Assembly (NCBI GenBank): GCA_030374805.1
Contig: JARGSG010000196.1
Span: forward strand, 62,001-126,000
Reading direction: 5' to 3'
DNA: 64,000 nucleotides
From: Gracilaria gracilis
Lineage: Eukaryota > Rhodophyta > Florideophyceae > Gracilariales > Gracilariaceae
In this document: piece by piece, positions 44,258 through 55,676 of the stretch
Layout: each line of letters starts with the position of its first letter
Position numbering within the stretch: position 1 is the first letter of the stretch
Notes under the pieces: model-generated
What the model saw: the letters and a program-made list of their open reading frames with translations, nothing else
The model's database searches: none
Told to the model about the DNA's origin: nothing
Position numbers and translations under genes: made by a program

Positions 44258-45665
44258 TCTGAATGATCATCTCACCCATGTTAGGGATATAATGGCTACC
44301 TTACGGGACGCCAGAATAACACTCAAGCTGAAGAAATGCGAATTCTTCACGGATACTGTCAAGTATCTGGGTCACATAATCCGTCCTGGACGAGTCATGA
44401 TCGAGGAAGCTAAATTGTAGTCGCTGCAGCAGGCAACGGAACCCCGGACGCAAACCGAACCGAGATCCTTTCTTGGATTGGTAAAAGTCTACAGACGGTT
44501 TTTTTCCAACTTCGCAGACATTGCGGCACCCCTCAACGCGCTATTGCGGAAAGGACAACCACCGAAGCTGGAGCCGTTCACACCCGTTCAGACGGAAGCC
44601 TCTAACTCTCTCTTAGAGGCAGTTACTTCAGCACCGGTTCTATCGCTGCCGAAGCCGGGACTTACCTACACCGTTGATACGGATTCGAGTGACTACCAGG
44701 TAGGTTGTGCTTTGTTTCAGACCACCCCAGAGGGGGATCGCAAGCCAATTGGATACTGGTTTCGTTCGTTGAACGTGCATGAGAAGAATTACTCCGTTTC
44801 GGAAAAGGAATGCCTCGCCGTGGTATGGGCGCTGTGTACGCTACGCCCCTACCTAATGGGCGCGCACTTCATCGTTCACACGGATTACTCATCCTTACGA
44901 TGGCTACTCTCTATATCGGAGCCTTTTGGCCGCCTAATGCGGTGGAGACTGCGCTTTGCAGAATTTGAATTTGACCTCACCTACAAGAAGGGCGTCAACA
45001 ACAAGCAGGCAGACGGGCTTTCGCCGTTATCCACCACGGGGGAGGGTCTACCGGCCGATGAAGAGGATATTCCCTTCTTTACAATGGAAGATACCTCGCT
45101 GTGCAAAGAAAAGGACGTAGAGGAAAACTGGCCCGATGATACAGAGTTGGACCAGGAACTGGATGAGTTACTCGCTGCCAGCCAGCCAGAGAAACCCCCA
45201 CCAGGGAACTTTGTGCCCGTCCCGATGGAAGAGATGATTACAGAACAGTACAGAGATCCCTATTGCAAGAAAATTTGCGCACAACTCAATGGAGGAGCTA
45301 ACCTCCCGTTTCAGGTGAATGACGTTGGATATCTCGTTCGCACGGTGACCGAATCTCCACAGATAGTAGTACCACACGCCTTACAGTCGATGGTACTACA
45401 CTTATCGCACTACGCCAAGCTGAGTGGCCATGTGGGTGGAACGAAGGTGTACCTTACACTCCACAGGAGGTTCTATTGGCCAGCCATGGCTGTAGACTGT
45501 TACGCAACTGTGCGGTTCTGCGCCGAGTGTGCTCGGAATCGCGTCAAGCTTCGCCGCCATGCAACGAAGTTGAAGCTGTTCCCCGCAAGGGCGCCGCCCG
45601 ACTTCGTAGCTACATCTTCGGCCCATTTCTCGCTACTAAGTGGCGCAATAAGTTCTTACTCGTAA
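44181..45665 (+). pseudogene. Gypsy pol: RT palm, RNase H and HHCC zinc finger
   Basis: After a one-base phase change near 44220 the RT continues with VYLKDIIFFSDN, where the family has YLDD, so the first palm Asp is replaced by Lys. Then LKKCEFFTDTVKYLGHII, TAG at 44418-44420, RSFLGLVKVYRRFFSNFADI, RNase H (YTVDTDSSDYQVGCALFQ, NYSVSEKECLAVVWAL, FIVHTDYSSLRWLL), and the integrase zinc finger LHLSHYAKLSGHVGGTKV with FCAEC. The altered palm residue alone should kill polymerase activity. Confidence 0.85.
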
Positions 45666-47617
45666 TAACGGACCGTTCTCCGAAACTTGTTCGTACTGTG
45701 CCGTTGCGCAGAATCTCGTCATTGACGGTGGCGCAAGCCTTTGTAACTCACTGGGCATTTGTCTACGGTCCGCCGGTTAACCTACTCTCCGACAACGGGA
45801 AACAGTTCGCCTCACGATTTTTCGGGGATGTATGCAGAATTCTGGACGTCAAGAATCTCTTTACGACCACCTACCACCCCCAGTGTAATAGGCAGGCTGA
45901 ACGGTTTAACCGGACACTGTTGGCTGCTCTCCGTTCATACGTAGCTGATCACCCCACTACGTGGGACTTGTTCACCGATGCGCTAACATTTGGGTATAAT
46001 ACTCAGGTACACCTTACAACGGGGCTTACTACATTTGAACTGGTTCTTTCTCGTACTCCACCACCTGTGGCACTCGAAACACAGCCTACGCTGGATCTGT
46101 TTCCTTCTGAAAAGGGATACCGTGACGACTAGAATACCTGGCTCTCACAGCTGGTCCCCGCCGCATGACGGTCAATGGCGCTCTCACAAGCTGCTTATAA
46201 GCGTGATTTCGACACACGAGCACCAAGCAGCCCGCGGACCCTTAAAGCAGGCGACTATGTTTTCATCCGTAAGAAGTGCTGGAAGCCCGGCAAGGAAAAG
46301 CGCCACAAACTCTCAACCGTCGCGGACGGACTGTTCAACACGATTGCGGTTGAACCCGACACTGTCGTTGTCGAGATGGATCAAAATCATGACCGCATCT
46401 CCCGCGACCGCGTGTTGTTTGCACCCCCGCCGACGAATGACCAGAGTACTGGTGAGCCCTCGACCGCTACAGCGGAGACAGAACCCACAGGTCCCACTGG
46501 TTTGCTTCGTCCAACAGAGTGGCCGGCCCCGAACAGGAGACTCTCTGACCTGCCGATTCTATCGGATCCTGACCATTTTGATCCTGCGTTGAATTCGTCC
46601 CCGCCACGGGGCGTAATCACTCGTGCTCTCGGCGCGTCGTCAATGCCACCCCATACCGCTCCATCTAAGGAGAGGAAGGAGCCCTCTCATCGCCATCGCG
46701 TGGATAATCCAGCGCCTTCGCGGGCTGAACCACGTGCTACACGGGATAGTGACAGGCCAACTGTACCGAAGCAGCCCTCCTGGGCCCTCGGTATACCGAA
46801 GTTGCCACTCCCTGGATAAGCCGCAGCGGAACCGTCAGTTGACGCCCCCGCAGCGCGGGACAGCACCGAATACGTTCATTCCATGCCGGCGAAGCCGTTG
46901 GCTACACCGAGTTAGGCATCCGGTGACCGGAGCACCGCGCACGATACTGGCACACCGCCCGAGGCGCAGGGGAGCTCGCACGTCCAGGACTGAGAAGTTA
47001 CGTCAGCAAAGCAAGAGCCAACCGCACCCGAGGCGGGCCACACCGTGGATACGTTGCCAGATGTCCCGCAGGGAAGCCCCACCCGTGTCACACGGAGCAC
47101 AGTTGTACAACATGAACGTTCAACAGTGGGCCCGAGCTCGCAAGTTACTGCGCCAACTCTTGTAAACAGGGAGGCGGAACACGCCACCGTGCAGAGCACT
47201 CACAGCTAACCGTTGCCATCGTCACGTTCACGCACGGCGAGACCGGTCGAAGCTCGCCAAGGGCCAGCTTTGCTGCGTCAGCTGGATACGCCACCACCAT
47301 CGGAAGGGCCGCCACCACGCAAGCTCGCGGTACGTCCACTAGGGACCCCCGCAGGTGAAGGAGCTACACCGACACGCGGGAACGTGATTCACGGCACCGC
47401 AAGGCGCTTGACCATTGACCGAACCGTGGGAAACGATCGCGCGAGCGAGACTGGGGACACCACTCGGTATCACCGGAACGCACCCACTGCCGATGGAGAG
47501 GTCTCTCAGCCGCTCATTGATGTCGTGACAACACGGCAAGGCCAGGAAGTCTTCCGAAAGGAGTTTATAGTTGACCACATCGTGGAGCATGCTTACCACC
47601 CGATGGGGTACATACAG
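45590..47617 (+). pseudogene. Gypsy integrase core, C-terminal domain and first half of chromodomain
   Basis: A frame change near 45600 leads into the core: WRNKFLLVITDRSPKLVRTV, NLLSDNGKQFASRFF (Asp), and RQAERFNRTLLAALRSYV (Glu). The first Asp of the DDE triad falls at the frame change and is not clearly readable (YIFGPF in place of the usual D-x-x-GP). TAG (46130-46132) and TGA (46166-46168) precede the C-terminal KRDFDTRAPSSPRTLKAGDY. A Pro/Arg-rich region with phase changes (46.8-47.2 kb) ends in VFRKEFIVDHIVEHAYHP, the start of a chromodomain. It stops at 47617 where the copia LTR begins. Confidence 0.75.
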
Positions 47618-47857
47618 GTGTTAATGTCGAACAGACACGTACGCATTTGCTAGTTGACGTACAACAATTTTTATTTAATAGTACGTCACAGTTAGCCCAA
47701 GACTCGGGTAGTATCCTTATTTAAAGGCACACTCATTAGCCCAGGAGCTCCATCAGAGAGCTCCGGGCAGACCTCTGTGCCGACTTGTGTTGCTTGTGAA
47801 CCGTACCTCCATCACTTCGCAAGATGAACTTCGACTCTATCAGCGAAGCTCAAGCCG
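47618..47857 (+). repeat. Copia 5' LTR
   Basis: Begins GTGTTAATGTCG and includes ATAGTACGTCACAGTTAGCC, a TATTTAAA box-like word near 47725 and the start of the gag frame (ATG at 47824). About two dozen mismatches by eye from the 3' copy. Confidence 0.85.
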
Positions 47858-48475
47858 AACTTATGGGCCCAGGGGAGGATCTCTCTCCAAGCAACATATT
47901 AGTACCACCTCGCTTACGTCCAGACACGGACGAGCTACAATGGCGCGAAGCTGTATACGAATGGGCCGAGACCTTTCGTATTTGCGCTACTGGTGGTGAC
48001 AACAGAGCCAAGGGAGCCGCCGCCACGCTGGGGATGAGACTCTATCGCACTTTAGAGTTCTCAAAGAAGAAGCTCGTTAAAAAAGGCTGTCCAAACTGGA
48101 GAGCTTGTACTCACTCCGCCATCCGACGGTGGAACCCTGGACCAAATGGTCGTCATCAAGAATAGCATCAATCTCGTGGCCAAAGATTCTACCGTGGATA
48201 GGCTACGTCGGATTGTGAAGCTCTACAAAGAGGTCACCTGCTGTAAACGCAAGTCAAGAGAATCAATCTCCGCCTACATTGAGAGCTTTGCAGGACCTCC
48301 TCTGTCATATCTCAATCTCACGAAAGGAGAGCAGGATTCAAGCGACAGTCAGAACTTCGCCATAAATCTTCTCCTGAATGCAATGCTTTCAGCACAAACG
48401 TTTTTGACCATATATTCAAACTCGTGGTCTTGGCAAAGAGCAAGGGCGAGAAAGACACCTCTGTCACCCCGCTGA
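47824..48475 (+). pseudogene. Copia gag, frameshifted
   Basis: The ATG at 47824 lies inside the LTR and opens FDSISEAQAELMGPGED, LQWREAVYEWAETFRICATG and GMRLYRTLEFSKKK. The phase changes near 48150 to a helical part (VDRLRRIVKLYKEVTCCKRK, SISAYIESFAGPPLSYL). Further fragments (48568-48846) have ICSWIGLQDAICALEEAGL and an Asn/Lys-rich end. A zinc knuckle could not be read. Starting gag inside the LTR is unusual and could reflect a longer LTR boundary than in most copia elements. Confidence 0.6.
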
Positions 48476-49439
48476 CTAAAGACAGGATGTCCATGATTAG
48501 AAACGTTTTGATCGCGGTGATAGAAGGACCATTGAATGACTCTAATCAGTTGGTATGCACATAATCGGTGACAGCTATCGACGCAGCCATTATGCAGAAC
48601 GAGAAGGTATACGACTGCGAGAATATATGCTCCTGGATCGGGCTGCAAGATGCCATCTGCGCCCTTGAGGAAGCAGGTTTGGAGGAGAAAGATCTCGAAG
48701 AGATACAGCCGGAAGGTAATCCAACGGAGCCCTCTACTAATTCGTACCTCAACTCCAACAAGTACAACAGTAAGAACCGTAAACTTAAACATGAGTACGA
48801 AAACAATAAGGCCAGACATGGTGCGAACAATGCACAAAACAGTTAAGAACGTGACACAAAGAAAGACAACATACGTGGTAACTTTGTGGAGAACAAAAAG
48901 CATGGCTACACGCCGTACAAACGTGGTAAAAATGAGAAAGGGCAAAAGGACAAGAAGAAGGTGCTTTTTCAGTAAGAGATTCCGGTACGCCCAATACCGA
49001 TCCGAATCCCATTCTGGATGAAGGGAGCCCAATCTCCTCCGGGGGACTCTCTTCAGCTGTACTTCTATGCGAAACCCTAGGCATCGAATTCAAACCTTGT
49101 GAACCCAGATCGAATTATCGGCGTGGTTGGGGTCATAATTGCGTTAACTCCAAGAAAATTATATGTTCATGGACTTTCCCATACAGGATACGAATAATCG
49201 GCTCGTCGAGCTGAAATTTGACCTATTTGACGAAGACTCGCCGCTAACGATCGGATAAGACGTAAGGAAGTACAGCGTCACCGACTTCTCAAGAAATCCA
49301 GCCACAATTACCATCCGTCGACCCACAGATAAGGAAGCTCGAGTTCTCGAGGTTTATATCAGGTCTGAAAATATGTATAACGCGAGCGTTCTGATCACTC
49401 CATCAATGGGTAGCCTTCTGTCAGGAGTGGCAAAGAGCA

Positions 49440-50287
49440 CAAGACTTAACACACTCTTGAAGTGACTGCACCGACTCACACACGCCGCTCCCGAGGAGGT
49501 CATCGAACTGTGTAGAAGAGCGGGATTGTGCTCCGAAGAAGTAAGACGTGAAGCATATCGTATTGCAGAGAATTGCCCGATATGTGCGGAATCCGGACTA
49601 CCGCTGCCTACCAAAAAGATTTCCATATCGCATATCAATCAAGTATTTAACGTAGAAATCCAAATGGATTATACGCTTTGCACCATACGCGATACCAAGT
49701 ACCTAGTTCTACACATTGTGGACTGTGGGACCTGGTACTCGGAAACTGCGATGTCTGGGAATCGAGAAGCTCGGACAGCTATAGCTCTAATCGAAACCGA
49801 ATGGCTCAACCGACACGGCACTCCCAACTCCGTGTCAGCGGACGACGAGTATAACTGTCGGGAGATCAGGGGATTCCTGTCAGGGCACGACATCAGTTTC
49901 AAAGCTAGGCCTGTCAGACGTCACAACAAGACCGGTATCGTCGAGCGAAAGAATGGAGTGGTTAAACGAATTCTCGAACGGCTACAGAAAGAAAGCACCA
50001 TAGGAAGTGGCAAAACCCTGCTATCTCGGGCAATATTTTTGTCGAATTGCTTCAGCGGGTCAAAGGTCTTGAGCTCTTTCGAGCTCGCAAAGGGTTACGC
50101 CCCTTCCATCCTCGGCGCACCAAGACGGCTCGTGACCGAAGACCTACTGAATTCATACAGGGAGCAATTGACCACCAGAGCCTTGCAACGGGCGATGAGG
50201 GCTTGCAACCATTCGAGCCTCTCGGAATCGTCTATAAAACCCGGCGACGCCATACTGTTCTACTTCAAGACAGAAAACAGCGAATAA
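49440..50287 (+). pseudogene. Copia integrase
   Basis: The GAG-pre-integrase zinc finger appears as HRLTHAAPEEV... and ENCPICAESG. The core has VEIQMDYTLCTIRDTKYLVL (first Asp), SVSADDEYNCREIRGFL (second Asp), and TGIVERKNGVVKRILERL (Glu). The end has KPGDAILFYFKTE. The frame 49526-50287 is open; a frame change separates it from the zinc finger start and from RT. The reading suggests a nearly complete integrase. Confidence 0.8.
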
Positions 50288-50315
50288 TGTCCCAGATGAG
50301 TGACGTAGCGCGATC

Positions 50316-52304
50316 GTGGTGAAGCCGCACAGACACCTAGTCGAAGTAAGGAGAACACCGAGAGGTCCAATTTCAGGGATCGCATACGAGGACATCAGGT
50401 GGCGACCTAACTCTGAACTCGCCCGAGAACTCGGTGAAGGTCTAATGGAAGACTACATCGACTTCACGTTGACCCCCGACTCCGAAAGTGAGGGGGAGCA
50501 GATCGTACAAGGCTTCGCTTCTCTAATGGCAGCAAATGACCCAGGAAGGGAACGTGTGTACAAAGACATGGGAAGCTACACCAACGAACTGATCGCGGAC
50601 CCGGAGATGAACGTGAATCGAGTCCTGACATCTGTGGAACAGAAGGTCCTGGAGGATATGCAGAGAGGCATCGGTTCCAGACAGGTCTCAGGTCGAGATG
50701 TGCAGTTCGCCCCGTCTTGGATCCTCCGAAAGCCCGTGATAAGAGAACACGACGATAACTGGGTCGAAGCCTACGAGGAAGTAGACGAAGCCACTCTACC
50801 TCGGAACAGTAACGTCATCTCCTCGCACACGGTGTACAAGGTGAAGCAAGACGAAGATGGGGTCAGGAAGTTAAAAGCTCGCCTTGTGATGCACGGAAAT
50901 AGAGATGACGAGAAGGACGCAATCCGCAAGGACTGCTCCAATGCGGATATGGTCATAGTCAGGCTTCTGATAAGCATCGCTTTATGCCTTGGGTTTACGT
51001 TCGGAGTCGCTGATATCAAGGGTGCGTTCTTACAGAATGGACCGATCAAGCGGGACATATACGTCCGACCAGCTCCTGAATTCAAAACGAAGCGCGGCGT
51101 CGTATGGAAACTGGCGAAGCTTCCGTATGGAATCGTGGAAGCAGGAAGACAGTGCGCAAAACGCAAAGAATCCTGGGTGCTGGATACCGAAGTACTCGAA
51201 AGAGTAAATGGCGTTAATCAACTGTTTCTGAAGCGAAACTAAATCGGACACATTGCACTCATCGTCGCAAAGCTCGTAGATGACCTGCTTGTGGCAGGTG
51301 GCGAATCCGACGTAAAAATATTCATGGATAGGCTCGGAGAAGATTTCACTCTTAGGAAAGTGAGGTTCGAAAACAAATTGACATTCGCCAGTTGTAACAT
51401 CCTATAAGACGTGGAAGGTAGTGTTACTCTCTCAATGATGGATTACATGGAACGCCTTCATCCAATTGAGCTCACACGCGCGCGAAGAAGAGAACGAGAA
51501 GCGAAGGCCAGTAACTGTGAGATAAGCAGCTACCGCTCTCTCGCGGGTACACTCATGTACTTAGGCTTTGCCTTGTTACCCCAGGCGTCACTCATCACTT
51601 CCAGGATGCAACAAGAACTAGGAGAGCTAAGGGTCAAGCACATTGTAGACGCAAATACAATGCTCCAGGAAGTGTACGATCTACATCCTACGATCAAGTA
51701 AGTGCGACCCATGGGAGTAACGTCTGCGACACTGGTAAGCTTATCGAATGCATCTCACGCAACTAGCGACACTTCTTACGGACGGAGCGGAATCATATGC
51801 GTCATGAAGTACACTACAGTGTTTGAGGACGAGGCCATATTCCATCCAATATATTGGTCGAGTACGAAACAGCGAAGGGTGATCTACTCCTCATTCAGGG
51901 CCAAGATACTCGGGTGTTCGGAAGCGGAGGATCGCGAATTTGATATGAAGGAGACAATGCGGTCAATCTTTCCGCAAGTGAGCACGGAGCACCACATTCT
52001 AGTGGACTCAAAAGCCCTATTTGACACTATTAAGACTTTACACTAATGTCTTGAGTTTCCACTAATGAAGACGGTGACCATGACTCGCGATGCATTCGAG
52101 GCTGGTGAGCTAGAGAAGATCACTTGGATTCCCGGCACCATAAACCACGCAGACGCTTTAACGAAGCGAAGCGTCAAGCACTCCGCGAATACGAACCGAA
52201 TGTTTGAGAACGGGAATTGGAATGTCGATGTCGCTAAGGAAATTTGCCACGACCATCATAGCTGGCAGTGCTTCGACGACATCTATATATTGTTAGGACA
52301 CTAG
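50316..52304 (+). pseudogene. Copia reverse transcriptase and RNase H
   Basis: One phase from 50316 to 52304 contains TAA at 51240-51242, 51405-51407, 51699-51701 and 52044-52046, with no frameshift. RT motifs: SSHTVYKVKQDEDGVRKLKA, KARLVMHGNRDD, FGVADIKGAFLQNGPIKRDI (catalytic Asp), LAKLPYGIVEAGRQC, and AKLVDDLLVAGGESD (palm Asp-Asp intact). SSYRSLAGTLMYLGFALLPQ and RNase H parts (VIYSSFRAKILGCSEAED, HHILVDSKALFDTIKT, ITWIPGTINHADALTKRS) follow in normal order. All four internal stops are TAA. Confidence 0.85.
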
Positions 52305-52317
52305 GGCGATTGGAGGG

Positions 52318-52561
52318 TGTGTTAATGTCGTACAGACAAGTACGCATTTGCTAGTTGACGTACAACTATCTTTACTTAATAGTACGTCACAGTTAGCCAA
52401 AGAGTCGCGTAGTATCCTTATTTACGGTCACATTAATTAGCCCAAAAGCTTCATCAGAGAGCTCCAGGCAGACCTCTGAGCCGATTTTTGTTGCTTGTGA
52501 ACCGTCCCTCCATCACTGCGCAAGATGAACTTCGACTCTATCAGCGAAACTCCAGCCAAAA
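52318..52561 (+). repeat. Copia 3' LTR
   Basis: Direct repeat of 47618-47857. It is followed by ACAG and then gypsy chromodomain codons. Confidence 0.85.
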
Positions 52562-52708
52562 CAGTATCTCGTTCGTTGGTACGGCTTTCCACCCGAGGCT
52601 GAGTGGCACAAGCCCATTGAGAATCTGCTACGATCTAAAGTGGTACAGTACTATCGACGTACTCCTACGGGACTCTCGGCTACGATCGACAAAGCCCAAG
52701 TGGGATAG
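52559..52708 (+). pseudogene. Gypsy chromodomain, second half
   Basis: Reads QYLVRWYGFPPEAEWHKPIE then NLLRSKVVQYYRR and ends at a TAG at 52706-52708. It joins in phase with GYIQ at 47615 when the copia element is removed. Chromodomains target chromoviral integration to marked histones. The Trp-Tyr-Gly-Phe pattern is the usual aromatic strand. Confidence 0.85.
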
Positions 52709-52877
52709 TGCGCCTCGAAGGGGAGGAAGTTGAAGCAAAGTAGGAGAACTGGAGGCAAGAAGAGGAAGGAACACTTTTGAAAGGAAGCAATACGTCTTAG
52801 ACGAAAGTAGGTTTAGTGGCCCGCAAGGCTAATCCCTACGACACCACCGCCTAGCGGGAATCATGAGGAAGAGAACA

Positions 52878-54789
52878 CTAGGTCCCAGCTCCCTGGTTGG
52901 AGCTACCCGGAGCACCGTCGCCGCTTTCCCCATTACTGGGATTGGATCCGCAAACAAGGCGTGCCGCAAGGGCGTCTCGCATCGCGTCGAAGTTTCCAAT
53001 CGCGACATTCGCGAACAAGCCCACTCTGCCGAGGAACTGCGCGATGACGGCGGCTTCGTTAGCACCCTCACCTGAGGGAGCCGCCGGCACCTCGATCACC
53101 TCCGGTTCGTCCGGTAGAGTTGCCACAACCGCAGCCACCCCTGAAGGGTTCGCCGCAGCCGTGTTGTTCGTCACCGGCGCCGCCGTAGCAGAAGGCTAGA
53201 CCTCCATGACCTCGTCACTCGACTCAGTGTCGGACTCGTCATCCATCATCTGGTCGTCTTCACCGCCGTAGGCGTGGTAGAAGTCGTCCGCGCCGACGGA
53301 GCCCACTGGATGCCCATAAGGGATATATCTCGGAGCCATCCGGAGCGCTGCCGCCTCAGTAGCGGTTATCTTTTGCACCTCCCACGGGTTGAAGAAGATA
53401 AAGTCACCCTCCAATGGCGTGCGTCGTCCCGGAGACCGGTCGAAACCACCATCCTCATGGCCGCGTCTGCTTTGAGCGAAGAACACACTAACCCAATCCA
53501 CACGGTCGATCACATCGAGCAAACCACGAACTTCTTCGGCGTTGTTTTCACCTCCAAGAGGGATTCGTATGTCAAGTCCGCGGATGGCCGCGCACAGGCG
53601 CGGCGGGAGATACCACAGTCGATACTGGTCGTAAGCCTCCCATTGGAGAAAGGCCGCTGTGCGGACTGCCCATTCGGTGAGCACCACGGACCACAGTCCG
53701 GAATACGGATCCTCGATGAGGTAGGGGCCGAGATAGAAGATGACAGGCGGGAGCTCAACGTAGCACCCTCGGCATACCTCAACAGTGGCCCACCAGGTCG
53801 GAACGAGAACGTAACGGCTCTGCCGGTGGCTATGGTGAATGCGATTAATCTCCGTATTCTGATACGGGACGAGGAACCCGAATCGAGAACGTGTGCGCCG
53901 CTCATCGCGGATTAAGTTCTGCAACCACCGCGAACGGGATTCCCGGCGAAGGTATCGGAACTCCGCTCGGAGGATAGATCCAACACACCGCCGCTTCGCG
54001 TACAGTAGGGCTTCCTTGCCAAGAGTATGTTTCGATTACCGCCAGGAGGTCGTAATACGAAATCTCGCCTTGCGTACGGTACAACCAGAGATCGAAGCTG
54101 ATGGTATCAGGGATTGGGAACTCGAAGTTCGCCCGGCTTTGCGTTGCATATCCAAGACGGACCAATGCCGCCTGAGCGGAAGCCAGTGATTCGCCAGAGC
54201 GCCTCAGCACCGCGTTGGGCGGAACGGCAATGCGTCGCCGCCAATCTCACGAGGTGGTGACAACCCACGGTAGGTTACCGGGAAGGCGATCATTTTCGTC
54301 GACATATGACGCGATGAGTGTCTTGTTAAAAACAGCTGTTGGATGGAACCACGGAGCGTTGCGGAAGGCTGGCGCGTTGAGACGCGGGTTCACCCCGACC
54401 AGTTGGTCGTAGGTCAGCCGCGGCATCGCTTGCATGACATGCCCCTAAGGCACCTGTCCGACAGGGTGAATATGTCCGCCGCCGGGGTTGTTCGACTGAG
54501 ATGCGCCCGGGGCGTTGCCGCTTTGTGGAAGAGGAGCTGACCAAAAACCCGTGAAGAATCTCTGGTTAGTTTGCTGACCGCTCATTGAGCGTGGAACCCG
54601 AGGAGTCGGAGGGAGGTTGATTCGATGGAGCCCGAAAGTGAGAGAAGAGCTGTTGGGAACAGTAGAGGTCGTCGCAGGAGCGAGTGGAGTGCTGAGAAGT
54701 TGTGCGCGTTGCTCTTCGCAAGGCGAGAGAGCATCCAAAGTACTCGTGATTGCGCTTTTATGCCCGACATTCGGACCTCGACCCGCCAT
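52878..54789 (-). pseudogene. Long antisense frame between pol and 3' LTR of the gypsy element
   Basis: On the strand opposite to gag-pol, an ATG at 54789 (35 bp inside the LTR border) starts about 635 codons. TAG (54445-54447), TGA (54247-54249), a frame change near 53920 and TAG (53196-53198) interrupt it. Content: a Ser/Thr/Pro-rich start, PRLTYDQLVGVNPRLNAPAF, ASYVDENDRLPGNLPWV, RANFEFPIPDTISFDLWLY, YVLVPTWWATVEVCRGCYV, PPVIFYLGPYLIEDPYSGLW, FDRSPGRRTPLEGDFIFFNP, an acidic end (DDQMMDDESDTESSDEVMEV) and an Ala/Val tail. No known domain. Its length, Trp/Tyr-rich composition and placement make it protein-like rather than a shadow of pol. Antisense frames in this position are known in some plant gypsy elements. 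Confidence 0.6.
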
Positions 54790-54810
54790 CGCGGGATTGT
54801 TTTCGCTCTT

Positions 54811-54821
54811 GAAGAGGGGGA
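54811..54821 (+). promoter_or_regulatory. Polypurine tract
   Basis: GAAGAGGGGGA just before the right LTR, as needed to prime plus-strand DNA. Confidence 0.65.
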
Positions 54822-54823
54822 TA

Positions 54824-55676
54824 TGAAGGACAACACTCCTAAGAGGAGGTTTTGAGGAGTTAGTGAATTCTCTGCATTGATGCGTACAGTCGATATATGA
54901 GCTGTACCGCCGCTGGCTTGGTGTTGCGTTCAGACGGTTTTTGAGGTTGTCCACGTGGGATACACGGCCTGAGCTACCGCCCAGTGGGCGTGGCGGGAAC
55001 ACGTGTTGCACCGATACCCAGGAGGCGATGCCACCAGCATTGTTGTATTTACTAGATATATTTGGTACTTTATTTGGCTGGCGAGCCCACTGTCAGGGGC
55101 CGCACCGAGCCCACTACTTAGTAAGTTGAGCTATGCTCCCTCAGTAAATCACCCTTGTCAAGCAAGGGCTTCCTGGCTCTAACTATCACGCCTTCGCGAA
55201 CTGTTCACCTCCAAGTGGAGTGACAACCACGTTCTTCACGTATAGTTACCCACCCTTGTGGCGCTTAGAGTATTACCACCGAGTGTGTGTGTCGTCCCGA
55301 CTACTGTCGTATACTCGCCCCAGTATTGGGTTTTGTTTGTGATTTACGCACCTATCCCCACTCTTGTGGAACTCTTTTGCCCCTTTTTGGGGTTTTTCTA
55401 CTGCCCACTCTCACGTGACTCGCCGTCCGACATCGTGTCGTCGCCGTTCTACTCTTCCGAGGCTCAGTCTTGAGACCGCCCTTCGCACGTGTCCCTACAC
55501 GGTACTCGGTCCATACTATACACTCCGACGCTCGTCGTGACGGTTTGACCTCGGTGTACACCCGTCTAGTTGTGTCATTTCCGGAGTGCTCCGTTCGCTG
55601 TGCTACCTTCCCGAGAGGAAGATCCCGAAGATCTTCGTGGCTGTTTTGCTTTTCTCGCCAAAAATGTTGCACTACA
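54824..55676 (+). repeat. Right LTR of the gypsy element
   Basis: Begins TGAAGGACAACA after the purine tract and ends ACTACA. It pairs with 23521-24375. The antisense frame would need a promoter acting from this LTR in the minus direction. Confidence 0.85.

Larger units (their letters stand above)
47618..52561 (+). mobile_element. Ty1/copia retrotransposon nested in the gypsy chromodomain
   Basis: Two ~240-bp LTRs flank gag, integrase and RT-RNaseH in copia order (integrase before RT). The gypsy chromodomain reads ...MGYIQ before the left LTR and resumes QYLVRWYGFPPEAEW after the right LTR, with ACAG at both junctions as a 4-bp target duplication. Removing the element restores a continuous chromodomain frame. 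This shows the insertion is later than the gypsy copy. Confidence 0.9.
23521..55676 (+). mobile_element. Ty3/gypsy chromovirus-type element, interrupted
   Basis: Two direct repeats of ~855 bp flank gag (24.5-26.4 kb), pol (42.3-47.6 kb), a chromodomain split by a copia insertion, and an antisense frame. A primer-binding site follows the left repeat and a purine tract precedes the right one. The flanks outside the repeats do not show matching target duplications, and 16 kb of unrelated genes separate gag from pol. The outer pair may therefore be one old element with insertions, or two elements of one family. Confidence 0.6.
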
